Numbered from the stretch's first letter, positions 25,644 through 38,096 are shown. The stretch: DNA of 64,000 nucleotides from Helianthus annuus (GCF_002127325.2 NC_035433.2:148988570-149052569), one strand, 5' to 3'. Numbers and translations: made by a program. The notes: generated by a model not told the origin, from the sequence alone.

Positions 25644-25787
25644 ACTCTAAATCTAGAAATAAGTACTTCCTAGTAAATAAATAAATAGATCTGAGTATGT
25701 TCTGTTTGCTGTTATGTTGTACAAATTGGTGTGCAATAAAAATGTTTATTTGTTAAGCTTTGTTCCAAAGTTTTAACTTAACATTTT

Positions 25788-26540
25788 GTGCATTTTGCAT
25801 ATATGCCGTACAGCATGAATGAGATGTCGGAAGCATTTCAGAACCTCAACCTCTATCCTGTGCCAATTGAAGTCTCCCACAACTTCACTGGTTACATTGC
25901 TGACATAGAGGAACCTCTGGAATTCCAAGCTCCACCACTGGAAAAAGCAAAACCTAAAAAGAAGAGAAGATATGTAGGGTGGCGAAAGGTGCGCCGAAGG
26001 AAACCTAGGAGAATCCCTAAAATAGAAAACCCTGTAAGTGTGAGCAAGGGAAAAGAAATAGAAACCGGAGAAAATTCCAAGCCAGCAGAAATAGGGATAG
26101 ACCTAAAGCAAAAGGGAATAGAGATTGGAGAAAGCTCTAAACAGTCTGAGGAAATCACATTACAGGACGAAATAGACCGCCTACTGGATAATTGTGATGT
26201 TCTAGAGCCTATCAACGATAATCTCTTTTCTTATCCTGCTACAACCCAATTCCCAATAAACCTAGGACCAACTATTCCAGACCCACTAGTTCACACCCGA
26301 CCATTAGGCCAAATGGAAGAATGGTGGACCAATGACTGGCAATTCCAAAATATAGTTAATAGTCCATATAGTTTTCTCCTACAGTTTGATCCAGAACCTA
26401 TCCCTAATCCGCCAATGAGCTATGAAAATTTAGCTGAACTACGTCAGTTTGGTGAAGAACTGATAGGCACCGGGAATAGGATCCGAGAAATGGGGGAGCA
26501 GATTTCTTGGAAGTACGACGAGAGGGAGTGTCGTTACTGA
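25788..26540 (+). CDS. Element C accessory ORF 1b
   Basis: A 250-codon ORF; the Met at 25803 (MPYSMNEM) is an equally possible start. It repeats the layout of the B accessory protein: GYIADIEEPLEF against GYSADTEEGIFVF, a strongly basic patch (KKKRRYVGWRKVRRRKPRR), an acidic middle with a paired Trp (EEWW against DPWW), and the C-terminal PMSYENLAELRQFGEEL..ISWKYDERE, close to PMSAENVQELRTFGEEI..LVWKYDERN. It is therefore a full-length but diverged relative lying 145 bp downstream of the N-terminal relative 1a. No known catalytic motif is visible. Confidence 0.7.
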   Translation: MHFAYMPYSMNEMSEAFQNLNLYPVPIEVSHNFTGYIADIEEPLEFQAPPLEKAKPKKKRRYVGWRKVRRRKPRRIPKIENPVSVSKGKEIETGENSKPAEIGIDLKQKGIEIGESSKQSEEITLQDEIDRLLDNCDVLEPINDNLFSYPATTQFPINLGPTIPDPLVHTRPLGQMEEWWTNDWQFQNIVNSPYSFLLQFDPEPIPNPPMSYENLAELRQFGEELIGTGNRIREMGEQISWKYDERECRY

Positions 26541-26763
26541 AACTGCCAGCAAACCAAAAGATAGGAGGGGTTTGGAGAAGTTTGTTTGTATTATAACTAA
26601 AATAGTAAAACTGATTCTGTAAAATGGGCAATAAAACACTATAAGATAAAAAGTGTGTATTGAAGCAGGTATAATATATAAAACAAAACAGAAGTCGAGG
26701 CATCGACAAGTTTGACTATTTCAGTAAATCTCGAGGACGAGATTTTTCTTAAGGTGGGGAGGA

Positions 26764-28225
26764 TGTAACAACTGCCACTAAAATCAATAGTTAGGACAAT
26801 AATTAGTCAATAAGAGAACCCTAATTGAGACACCTAAATAATTCTGCACTAGCCCTAAAATTTTCAGAATAATCGGAATCAGGATCAGGGCCCCTAAAAC
26901 TCGAGGGGGCAAACCCTAGTTGATAATTATCTAAAAAATTACGTTGCTTAAAGCTGATTGGCTAATTTTGTTGATTCATGCAAGCTACTCCCGTGCATGG
27001 CAAGTCTAGGACCTATAGGTATCCCTTACGGACCGTAAGGGATCACGCTTACGGTCCGTAAGCAAGGCCAAATTTTGGCTATAAATAGCCGACCTTGGGA
27101 CTTGCACAGGGGAGTTGAAACGACGTAAATTGTCTCTATGTACGTCGAATTCAGGACATTATATCACAATAAACACACACACGATCACGAGGTGTTGCCG
27201 CAATCAGGGTAATAACTCGATCGCTATTACGATTCAACGTCCGATCGATTATAACTATCCAACGATTGTCTGAGTGCTACTCAAATTGAGCTTGTACTTT
27301 GTTATTCATTGTGATTTCAACTTGAATGTTTGAGTGCTGTTCGAATTCGGACTATGCTCTGTCATTCGTTGTGAATCCATTGAATTGTTAAGTATCGCGC
27401 TTGATAATAGTTGTGAGGGTTTAATCTCGTGAATTGACGTAACTGCTGAATTAGTTACTAATCCCGTTTGTGTGTGCATTGTTATTTAAATTAGGTTAAA
27501 AGGCTAATCAGTAAAGCTTATACTCTGCTCGTAAATCTGCAATGTGAGTCATTCCTCTTTTATAAACTCTTTTCTCACAGTTTGTGAGTCAACTGTTTTA
27601 CAAAACTCCAAATTATTTTCCAAAGTTATAATTACAGGGATTAAGTCTATGTAATCACCAAATTACAGCCGGTATGTGGGGTTTTGTATACATTACTTAT
27701 TTCCCGTCACACTTGGACAAACGGGTGGCCAAGGGGTGATCTGACCACAGTCACAGACACCATTGGACAAATGGGCTAGCCAATGGATGGTCGAGTGACA
27801 AATACTGTGGGTAGTTGGTTTGATATCAGAAACATTGTAATTCCCCTTAAGACTGTAGATTATAACAAATGTGTCGTTTTCAGTAAACTGAATGATTCAC
27901 TCAGTATTTCCCCGCTGACAAAACCTTTTTCAAACATGTTTCAGGTGATCTGGTATGAGCAAAGAAAAGTGCCGTGGAGCACTCCCAGCTTAGAAAAGTG
28001 GCTCAATATAAATAAATTAATGAACATGTTTTGAAAATAAAGATTTCCCTGAGAAATCACAGTATGGTAAATTTTGGGAATTTATCCCTAAGTTATGAAA
28101 CGAGCAGTTTAAATTATTAAAAGATCCTGTTTTAAAAAGACTTCCGCTGTCGCCTAAATTAAATACCACGGGATTCCTGTCCCGCGGCTCCTGAAACGGG
28201 TCAAACCGGGTCGGGGGCCGTGACA
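26764..28225 (+). repeat. LTR 2 of element C
   Basis: It runs TGTAACAACTGCC...GGGGGCCGTGACA, 1462 bp. It is preceded by a polypurine tract and also followed by a primer-binding site, so it serves as the right LTR of one unit and the left LTR of the next. This is the signature of LTR-LTR recombination. Confidence 0.88.
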
Positions 28226-28376
28226 GGAAAAGGTGGTATCAGAGCCACTGTTTTAAGCTTACTGATTAAGCTCATTGTTCTAATTGATTTAAACCTATTA
28301 CAAATAGGAAAATATTTATTTGTCATTCTGTGAATATATGCTTATTAACTGATTAATTGTTAAAAATTACAGTATG

Positions 28377-28696
28377 GGTAAACAAAAGATTTCTGCTATC
28401 TACCGCAAATTAGATAGTATATCTAAAGAACGGGGAACCTCTTCCTCCAAATCTCCCACCAATTTAGAAGAGGGAATCTTTGTCCGTAAGGCAAATTATG
28501 AAAACCCACTTACACCGGAGAGAAGGAATTCAATCCTTAGAAAAGGTTAAGAGAAAAAGAAACCCCAAACCAAGAGAGTGAGGTTTAACCCGGAAATTCA
28601 GGAAATTAGCAGTAATCCACCAGGGGAAAATAACTTAGATGAAAAATGGGTAAATCTGTATCTGCTCGCTACTGTAGCGGAAAATGCAAATCTTTA
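28377..28696 (+). pseudogene. Second copy of element C ORF 1a, broken
   Basis: Nearly identical to 25320-25643, but a C-to-T change turns the Gln codon after GKG/RKG into TAA (about 28547). That leaves about 57 codons before the stop. Confidence 0.75.
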
Positions 28697-28844
28697 AACT
28701 CTAAATCTAGAAATAAGTACTTCCTAGTAAATAAATAAATAGATCTGAGTATGTTCTGTTTGCTGTTATGTTGTACAAATTGGTGTGCAATAAAAATGTT
28801 TATTTGTTAAGCTTTGTTCCAAAGTTTTAACTTAACATTTTGTG

Positions 28845-29320
28845 CATTTTGCATATATGCCGTACAGCATGAATGAGATGTCGGAAGCATTTCAGAACCT
28901 CAACCTCTATCCTGTGCCAATTGAAGTCTCCCACAACTTCACTGGTTACATTGCTGACATAGAGGAACCTCTGGAATTCCAAGCTCCACCACTGGAAAAA
29001 GCAAAACCTAAAAAGTAGAGAAGATATGTAGGGTGGCGAAAGGTGCGCCGAAGGAAACCTAGGAGAATCCCTAAAATCGAAAACCCTGTAAGTGTGAGCA
29101 AGGGAAAAGAAATAGAAACCGGAGAAAATTCCAAGCCAGCAGAAATAGGGATAGACCTAAAGCAAAAGGGAATAGAGATTGGAGAAAGCTCTAAACAGTT
29201 TGAGGAAATCACATTCCAGGACAAAATAGACCGCCTACTGGATAATTGTGATGTTCTAGAGCCTATCAACGATAATCTCTTTTCTTATCCTACTACAGCC
29301 CAATTCCCAATAAACCTTTG
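28845..29320 (+). pseudogene. Second copy of element C ORF 1b, nonsense mutation and truncated
   Basis: Matches 25788 onward. A Lys codon became TAG at about 29015, in the basic patch. The match to the first copy stops at 29320 (after AATAAACCT), removing the C-terminal WKYDER region. The downstream reading frame of 99 codons continues into unrelated DNA and is not considered real. Confidence 0.75.
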
Positions 29321-30245
29321 TTTCATACCTGAGCCTTTTTGATCTAGATTAGCATTCGGGGACCCTTCGTAAGTGTTCTTTCGTTCTTTTATTCGCTTTT
29401 CGAGTCCGAAAGTCAAAGTTTTGTTTGACTTTCTGTGTGACCAGCCTATGGTCAACACGAAGTTCATGGAACTTCATAACGTGAGCGTGATCACGATGGT
29501 TATAGTCCGTAGTGACTATACCTACTGATTACCACGTTATCTAGGCTCAGTGACGAGTCGTAGTTTCGGCCAAAATGCGCATTCTTGCGTATTTTGTAAC
29601 CAAACTACTCGTAAGCATCAAAGCCGTTTGTTTTGATGCCAAACCTGTTTTCTAAACTTAGTTAAGCATGTTCTAACATGCTTAGCTCGTCACTTTTAGT
29701 ATAGTGCTTATATAGGGTCATAAGGTAAGCGATCTAAACCATCGCTTATACTTTCGAACCCGACCCATTTGGTCGATCATTAGGATCCGACCAAACACAT
29801 TAGGTGACCATAGCTGTAACCTTCCGAGGTTATACCTTGTGGTCACGATGTTAGGCGTTCGCGTTAAGGTAGCATAAGCTACCTAAACGGGTCGTAATAG
29901 GCCGTAAGCACTTAGGTTAGGTTTCATTTTAGTATGTAGGCTATGTTAAACCATATTACACGAGTCTCCATACTCGTTTGGTTTACGAACCTGCATACTA
30001 TCCGATCCTTCCGATTTTGGTCCGGTATATTAATATAGCTACCTATTAGGTGCCGTTTGATATCCCGTGATCTCTAGCATTGTGTGATTATACACAAGGA
30101 ATTCAAAGCAATCTCAGGTGAGTACATTGAACCCCTCTTTTACTGTTTTCCAAACTGTTTTGGGGTGGAACACATGTGCCTACTTGTTACTTTCATGCTT
30201 TCTATGTTTTCACATCATATACCTGCTATGTTCGTTAGTACATTA

Positions 30246-30530
30246 TAGTACATGATTTCATTACATTTCATGCTATGTATGCCCATTGTGTGCGTACTTA
30301 GTACATTGCTTTACATTACATTTCATGTTATGTATGCCCATTGTGTGTGTACTTAGTACATTGCTTTACATTACATTTCATGCTATATATGCCCATTGTG
30401 TGCGTACTTAGTACATTGCTTTACATTACATTTCATGCTATGTATGCCCATTGTGTGCGTACTTAGTACATTGTTTCACATTACATTTCATGCTATTTAT
30501 GCCCATTGTGTGCATACTTAGTACAATTGT
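30246..30530. repeat. 55-bp tandem repeat
   Basis: Five copies of a 55-bp unit containing TTACATTTCATGCTATGTAT and CCCATTGTGTGCGTACTTAG start at 30261, 30316, 30371, 30426 and 30481. Copies differ by one to three bases. It lies inside unit E and is non-coding. Confidence 0.9.
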
Positions 30531-31329
30531 TTACATCACATGCCTTCATTTTGGTATGACATTTGGTTTGTTTAACATGGAACAATACATTCATTAACAT
30601 TAGCTACGCCGTTCGTTAGTAGGTAGTGGTACCATAGGAATTGACAACTCTCGTTCCGGACATCCTAGGTTGGTTTGGATGAAAGGAATGACCGAATTCG
30701 ATACACATAACTTAGATAAACCTTTAATTTGTTTAAGGGTTTATCGCCACAGTCTCAAGGCTTGGATGTATGCATATTTCACAATACCGCATAAATGTTT
30801 ATATCAGTAGAGCATGCATTGTTCCACAAAACATAACGTTGATTTAAACCACGTTTTACTTCAACACCTTGTTTTGTGCATTTTACATATGGTTTAGTTG
30901 ATACATTTCACTTACCATACAAGATATATTTTGGGTACACATTACATGATCTATATTAAACATAAACATTTTGACATTGATATACATACATGGTGGTTTA
31001 CATTGAACATAGACATTTCGACATGGTTTACACAAATAACACTTGACAATTGATTTATACATGAACAATATACATGGTGGTTGCTTTGGGTAAATGGTTG
31101 GAGTAACGGGGCGTATGTAATATGATACAAACATGGTGGATACGCCGCTGGTACTTCCTATATATAAATGCTTGTATAATATTACATATCGTAGCGTTAT
31201 CTAAGTCATTTCAGTTTAGACACATTACATTTTACACAAATAACATACTCTTCACAGGACATTATTTTTACAAACAACTTATCTTATTCAACTCATTTTA
31301 CTTGGTTACTCGTTTAACCTTACACTTAT

Positions 31330-33361
31330 TGTAACACCCCGAAAATATAAATCTTTATATTAAAGATTTTAAATGAATAAATAAACAAGAGTCAACCAAC
31401 TAAGAGTTTTAACCTAGTTAATTACAAGTCCTTAAATAAGTCATAATAGGGCTAAAACACTAAAACTTAAGGATCTACCAAAATTGAGGGTTTAAACTTG
31501 TCAAAAACTCAAATTATGTTACTAATAGTAACAAAACAAACCAAACATCCCAAAATTGGGAGTCTGGTCGATCAAAGAACAAGCAGGGGGCGACATCCCC
31601 CATTCCTAAACCCTAACATCAAGCAAATCTCTAAATTGAAGCCTCAAATCAGCCCTAAATCAAGTCTTGAACACGAATTAGTGATCCCCTTGTAGTGAGG
31701 ATCATAAAGGTATGTAAAATCTTGATATTTTGTTCCATCTTGAATTCTAGGTTAAGTTTGAAAAACAAGAAATTCAACTTGATTGTTGATGCATGGCTGA
31801 AATTAGAAGGGTTATGAGGTTTAGGATCAAACCCTAGATGATTTCTTGACATAACCTTGTATGATACTTGTAGGGCTACATAATCCCCATTGTAGGTGAG
31901 TAGTGAACTCCAAGAAACTTGATAAATGCAGAATTTAAAACTCTTGTTCTAGCACAATCTGAAATTTGGAAGTGATTTCTGAAATGTTAATGATAAGATA
32001 TGTGCAAAGTCGTTTAATTAAAGTGAAATTCGATGAAAATTACAAGATATGAACTTGGTAATGATTGTAGGAAAATCTGACCCGTTAGGTGTTTGTTGAA
32101 ATGCCTAAGTGAGGATTTAAATGTAAAATGTTGATAAAAACGCAGATTTGATAATGGTCCATAATGATGTGATTGTGGTCATAAAAAGAGTTCTAAACAT
32201 GTTGTAAACTGAAATTTCTAGGCAAAGAGTCCGGATCGTCAAGCGGACAAGCCGAAGGGAATCCACGGGGAAAGGGCGTGCTCTAAAGGTACGAAAATAC
32301 CGTTTCGTTACGTAAAGGTTGATTATTGTTTTTCTTTATGTCATAGTATAAAGCATGGTAAACAGGATAGACCCTTGAGTCACGAAAGAGACTTTGCGTC
32401 TTAAACAAGTGAACGGGTCAAAACAAGTGATAAGCATGAAATCTTGCATGTCCTGAATGGTGTGTAAATTCAGCACCCAAACGGGTCAAACAAGTTTTGG
32501 TAATAAGCACGAAGCAAGACATTATTACATAATGCATGATTTACATGACGTGTAAGCCGTGTAGCTAACACCATAAGCAAATTAAGAAACTTTGCTATTA
32601 ATATAGGAATTAAAGTTTAGATATTTGATGCATGACAATAGCACAAACGACTAACTAAATGCCTTGTAATTTAGTTTGTAAGCTAATCCGTAGACATGCC
32701 CTCATGAGAATAGTTGAGTATTATCATAAGTAAAATACAAGTATGGAGAAATTAGCCCAGTCGCTTAACATTTTATGTGAGATTAAGCTGATTGACGCTC
32801 GAAAATAACCAGCAAAACTGCATTTGAAACAAGGGGGTTTTGTACAGGGCACACCGTAAATTACGGTGGTACCGTAATTTACGGTGGCCAGTATACTGCT
32901 ACGGTGGGAACCTACTGGTTTACGGTAGGTCCCAAATTGTCCAGAAGCCACCGTAATTTACGGTGACACCGTAAATTACGGTGGAGCCCAGCTTGATGTG
33001 ATTTCTATTTTTATCTCTCGAATAACGTGTTCGAATTTGATAGAATACGTAAAATCTTAGAACCATAATGCTAATGCTTGTTTAAAATATTTAGTTTTCA
33101 GGTACCAAGAAAAAGGATGATGATCAAGCAATCGAGTCGAACCGAACACATATATTATAACGCTTCCGCACTTGATCTTTTGCTTTGTAACTATGTAGAT
33201 ACTCGTAGTTTTACCTTGAACATCGTTTGGTAGGTTAAACATGCGAATGATGTAACTAGTTGGTTTTTAAATCTTCAAAACATTTTGTAAACTCTGAAGT
33301 TTTGGCACGAAATGTATGGTTCTAACTTATAAACAATTAGTATTATAAACTGGGTCTTACA
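31330..33361 (+). repeat. 5' LTR of element D
   Basis: 2032 bp. A cluster of short palindromes of the type CACCGTAAATTACGGTG lies at 32850-32995: two pairs flanking diverged copies. No clear TATA box is seen downstream of them. Confidence 0.9.
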
Positions 33362-33636
33362 AATTGGTAATCAGAGCCCAAGGTTGCCAATAAGTGTTCG
33401 GTTCAAGCTTGATCAAGCATCCGGTAAGAGTTAATCGTTTAAGTAGAAATTAGAGAATATAGAAATAAATCATGAACAAATATGCACGAAAAGGGTGTGT
33501 AAGCCCACTCAAATACAAGAAATGCATGAAACAAGAATGATTAAATCAAGTTATGAACTTGATGAAATCAAAACAAGTAAAGCATGTGTTACAAATGGAA
33601 TGTTTAACAATATATGTAAACATTTTAGTACTAAAG

Positions 33637-36600
33637 ATGGCGGGCGGAGGTGATGGTAATGCGGTGCCAAGAGTCACCGAACAAATGAGAATAGTGATTG
33701 CCGAGGAGGTTGGAAAGGCGATCGAAAACAGTTTATCGAACTTCATTGATAAAATCCAAAATACGGTTTTATCAGTAGTAGAAGAGAGAATCAAGAAGCT
33801 AGAGGATAATTCGAATCTAACAAAGGAAAAATCTTGAGGACGAAAGCCTTGTTCGTACAAGGAATTCATGGCTTGTAAACCACCCATATATAATGGGGAG
33901 GTTGATCCAATTGTGTGTCAACGATGGATAGGCGATATCGAGGGAGTATTCGAGAGAACTCATTGCGATGAGAATGACTACGTAGCTTATGGTACGGGTC
34001 AATTAAGAGGTCAAGCAAAAGACTGGTGGGATAATAAAAAGAAGGAGATTGGAAGTGAAGCGGCTAAGACCATGACATGGGAGGAGTTTAAGACGCCGTT
34101 TCTTAAACACCATAGTCCCAAAGTGGTCATAAACAAGATCAAGGAAGAGTTCATGCAACTCAGACACAAAGGTGAATCCATAGACAAGATCACGGGGATG
34201 TTTATGGACAAGATGAAGTTCTGCGATGATCTGATAACGAATGAAGAGCAAAAGGTTTATTACTACCATAACATGCTAAGTGCAGAGTATAGGGAGTTCA
34301 TCACCCCTTCAAAATACGAGACCCTTACCGAGATTGTCAATGCCGCTCGGGAAAGGGAAATCGAACTGAAAAAGAGTATAGAACGAGGTGAACGAAGGGC
34401 ACAAGACGTAAATCCAAGCCTTGCCAAGAAAGCAAGAACGAATGAAACAACGAAGAAATCAGATACAAAGGGTGGTACCCCAAGTTGCAAGATTTGTGGC
34501 AAGAATCATAAGGGTGAATGTCGCTTCAAAGATAAGCCTTGTCCCATATGTCGAAAAACGGGACATATGGCTATATCATGCCCGGAGAAAGTGACTGTTT
34601 GTTACAACTGTTACCGAACGGGTCACAAGAGATCGGAATGCCCGGAACTGGTTGGAAAGAAAGAAGGGCAAGACTCGAAAGGTGAAGCCTCGAAAGCAAA
34701 AGCAAGATCTTTCCAATTGACCGCTGCTGAAGCAAAGGTCGAACCTGACGTGGTCTCAGGTATATTCACTGTAAATGCAATTCCCGCACGTGTGTTATTT
34801 GATACTGGTGCGAATAAATCCTTTGTTTCATATGGGTTTATTCGGCATCCTTCATTTGTTCTAACAAAATTACCTATGCCTTTAGAAGTAGAGATAGGTA
34901 ATAACAAGAGCTTTATTGTTTGCGATGTATGTGAAAACTGTACAATGAACATTGATGACGAAGAATACGCAATAGACTTGATTCCGATGTCGATGGGAGA
35001 ATTCCAAGTGATAGTGGGAATGGATTGGCTATCCCGTTACCACGCGAAAGTGGTTTGTTTCCGAAAGGAAATAAAACTAACGTCTCCTAGTGGAAAACAA
35101 GTTACAATATATGGTGAAAAAGGAGGTAACCCGGTGATATGCACAATGCTAGAAGCCCATAAACTCATGAAACATGGATGCAAGGCCTATATGGTATACG
35201 CGAGCGAAACGGAAAAAGAACCCCTCAAAATTGAGAATGTACCGGTGGTGCGAGATTATGAAGATGTGTTTCCGGAAGAACTACCAGGGGTACCACCAGA
35301 ACGGGAGGTAGAGTTCGGAATCAAGTTGATTCCGGGCGCGAAACCCGTGGCCAAGGCGCCATACCGACTTGCACCATTGGAGTTACAAGAATTGATGTCT
35401 CAAATTCAGGAATTTCTTGACAAGGGGTTTATCCGACCGAGTGTGTCTCCGTGGGGCGCACCAGTCTTATTCGTGAAGAAGAAGGATGGCAGTATGCGCA
35501 TGTGTATTGATTACCGAGAGTTAAACAAACTCACGGTGAAGAATCGATACCCACTTCCAAGAATTGATGATTTGTTTGACCAACTACAAGGAGCAAGTTG
35601 GTTCTCCAAAATTGATCTCCGATCTGGTTATCACCAATTGAAGGTCAAGGAGGAAGACGTCCCGAAGACGGCCTTTCGTACACGGTACGGGCATTATGAG
35701 TTCCTTGTAATGCCCTTTGGATTGACAAATGCACCCGCGGCTTTCATGGACCGGGTTTGCAAACCCATGCTAGATAAGTCGGTAATCGTATTTATCGATG
35801 ACATTTTGGTATATTCGAAGAATGAAGCTGAGCATGTGTGTCATTTGAGGGAAGTATTAGACACCCTCAGACGAGAAAAGCTATATGCAAAATTTTCTAA
35901 GTGCGCTTTCTGGCTAAGAGAGGTGCAATTTCTTGGACATATCATTAGTACCGATGGAGTACTAGTGGATCCGTCCAAGGTGGAAGCGGTGTCAAAATGG
36001 AACCCTCCAAGAAACCCCTCAGAAATCCGAAGCTTTTTAGGGCTTGCGGGGTATTATCGGAAATTCATACAGGATTTCTCCAAAATTGCCTTGCCATTGA
36101 CCAAATTGACTCGCAAGGAGGAAAAGTTTGTATGGGGCGTTAAGCAAGATGAAGCTTTCCAAACGCTCAAAGAAAGGTTGACCCACGCTCCGGTGTTGAC
36201 ATTACCGGAAGGGACTGACGACATGGAAGTTTACTCGGATGCTTCCCATTTAGGGCTCGGGTGTGTTTTGATGCAACGAGGTAAGGTCATCGCCTACGCC
36301 TCGAGGCAATTGAAGGTTCACGAAAAGAAATACCCGGTTCGCGACTTGGAATTGGCGGCGGTGGTGTTTGCCTTAAAGATATGGAGGCATTATTTGTACG
36401 GGGTAAAATTTACAATTTTTACCGACCATAAAAGCTTGAAATATTTCTTCGATCAGAAGGAATTAAACATGAGACAAAGGCGGTGGATGGAAACAGTCAA
36501 AGATTTCGATTGTGAAATACATTACCACCCTGGGATGGCCAATGTAGTGGCCGATGCGCTGAGTCGCAGAGCAGATTATACCCCGATACGGGTACGATCA

Positions 36601-38055
36601 ATGCAACTTGTTGTGACTTCAAGCTTACTAGAACGAATTCGAGAAGCACAGGATGAAGCTGTAAAGGCGGAAAACTGGAAAAAGGAAAGAATTATCGGCC
36701 AAGTTAAAGACCTTGAGATAGGCAGTCACGGCCTAAAGACTCGTTTTAATAGAATCTGGGTCCCTAACACATGTGGGGTTAAGAAGCTTTTACTTAATGA
36801 AGCTCATAAATCCCGTTATTCCATTCACCCGGGAGCGACCAAGATGTATAATGACTTGAAGCAAAACTATTGGTGGCCCGGAATGAAGCGGGACACCGTG
36901 AAATACGTGGAAAAGTGTTTGACTTGCCTACAAGTTAAGGCGGAACACCAAAAGCCATATGGTAAACTTCAACCGTTAGAAATCCCGGTTTGGAAATGGG
37001 AACAAATTACGATGGACCTATTGACCAAACTGCCTAAAACAAGCCGTGGTTTTGATGCTATATGGGTAGTCGTGGATAGGTTAACTAAAAGTGCTCACTT
37101 CATTCCGATTCGTGAGACTTATACGTCTGAGAAAATGTCGGAAGTATACACCAATGAAATCATAGCAAGGCATGGGGTACCGATATCCATTGTGTCAGAC
37201 AGAGATACTCGGTTTACTTCGAAATTCTGGCGTGAATTCCAAGAACAAATGGGAACTAAATTGTTCCTTAGCACTGCTTACCATCCACAAACGGATGGGC
37301 AGAGCGAAAGAACAATACAAACGTTGGGAGATATGCTGCGGGCTTGCATTATTGACTTTGGAGGTAGTTGGGATGTCCATTTACCCTTGGTCGAATTTGC
37401 ATATAACAATAGCTATCACACGAGTATTAAAATGGCCCCGTATGAGCTATTATATGGCAGAAAATGTCGGACTCCGGTATGTTGGGGAGAAGTGGGTCCG
37501 CGGGGGCTAGCACCTGCCGATATAATCCGAACTATAAATGCAAAAATCGACATAGTTCGGGCACACTTAAAAGCGGCTCAAGACCGGCAAAAGGCATATG
37601 CAGATAAAAGAAATACGCCAATTGAATTTCAGGTTGGCGATATGGTTATGCTAAAAGTTTCCCCATGGAAGGGTATTATTAGATTCAGAAAAAGGGGAAA
37701 ACTAAGCCCAAGATTTATTGGGCCATTTAGAGTCACTGAACGGGTTGGTAAAGTAGCATATCGTCTTGAATTACCCGAAGAGTTGAGTGGGATACATAAC
37801 ACATTCCATGTGTCACATCTTCGAAAATGTTTGGCCGATGAGACCTCTCATATCCACTATGATGATATCGAGGTGGATAACAGCCTCAACTATGTGGTAA
37901 GACCTATTGCGATTTTAGACCGTAAGGTGAAAACCCTAAGGAACAAAGAGATTAACCAAGTGAGGGTCAAATGGGAACACAAGAAAGGGGCGGATACCAC
38001 ATGGGAATCTGAAGAGGAGATGCAACGGCTTTACCCTACTTTATTCGGTACGTGA
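33637..38055 (+). pseudogene. gag-pol of element D with one in-frame stop
   Basis: The natural start is MAGGGDGN at 33637. The frame is open to a TGA at 33835-33837 and then continues unbroken from 33838 to 38055, in the same frame. Past the stop: gag core ([19 protein letters not shown]), knuckles [14 protein letters not shown] and [14 protein letters not shown], protease DTGANKSF (about residue 311 counted from 33868), reverse transcriptase FIDDILVYS (about 643), RNase H, integrase ([31 protein letters not shown]), and a C-terminal [16 protein letters not shown] tail. In reverse transcriptase the stretch [10 protein letters not shown] lacks three residues found in B ([13 protein letters not shown]), an in-frame deletion just before the catalytic FIDD. 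Internal starts at 33868 could make a polyprotein lacking only the gag N-terminus. Confidence 0.85.
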
Positions 38056-38096
38056 TTCGGTTTCGGGGACGAAACCCCTTTTAAGGGGGGTGGACT

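Larger units (their letters stand above)
23709..29320 (+). mobile_element. Element C: non-autonomous LTR retrotransposon, LTR-internal-LTR-internal, right end truncated
   Basis: LTR copies lie at 23709-25171 and 26764-28225. Internal regions follow at 25172-26763 (complete, 1.59 kb) and 28226-29320 (cut off). There is no third LTR and no matching duplication on the right. Primer-binding sites TGGTATCAGAGCC are at 25180 and 28234. The polypurine tract AAGGTGGGGAGGA ends at 26763. The internal part has no gag, protease, RT or integrase, only two small ORFs related to the accessory ORF of B. The two LTRs differ at roughly 19 places by eye, so they are older than B or come from two insertions joined by recombination. 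Confidence 0.88.

Noticed and set aside
30246..30530. Possible CRISPR-like array of 55-bp units
   Set aside because: The units are contiguous and nearly identical with no unique spacers, and the genome is a plant.
31498..31695. 65-codon ORF repeated at 38265-38462
   Set aside because: Part of the D LTRs, with no recognised domain.
37172..37510. 112-codon ORF inside D integrase
   Set aside because: Out-of-frame shadow of the gag-pol reading frame.
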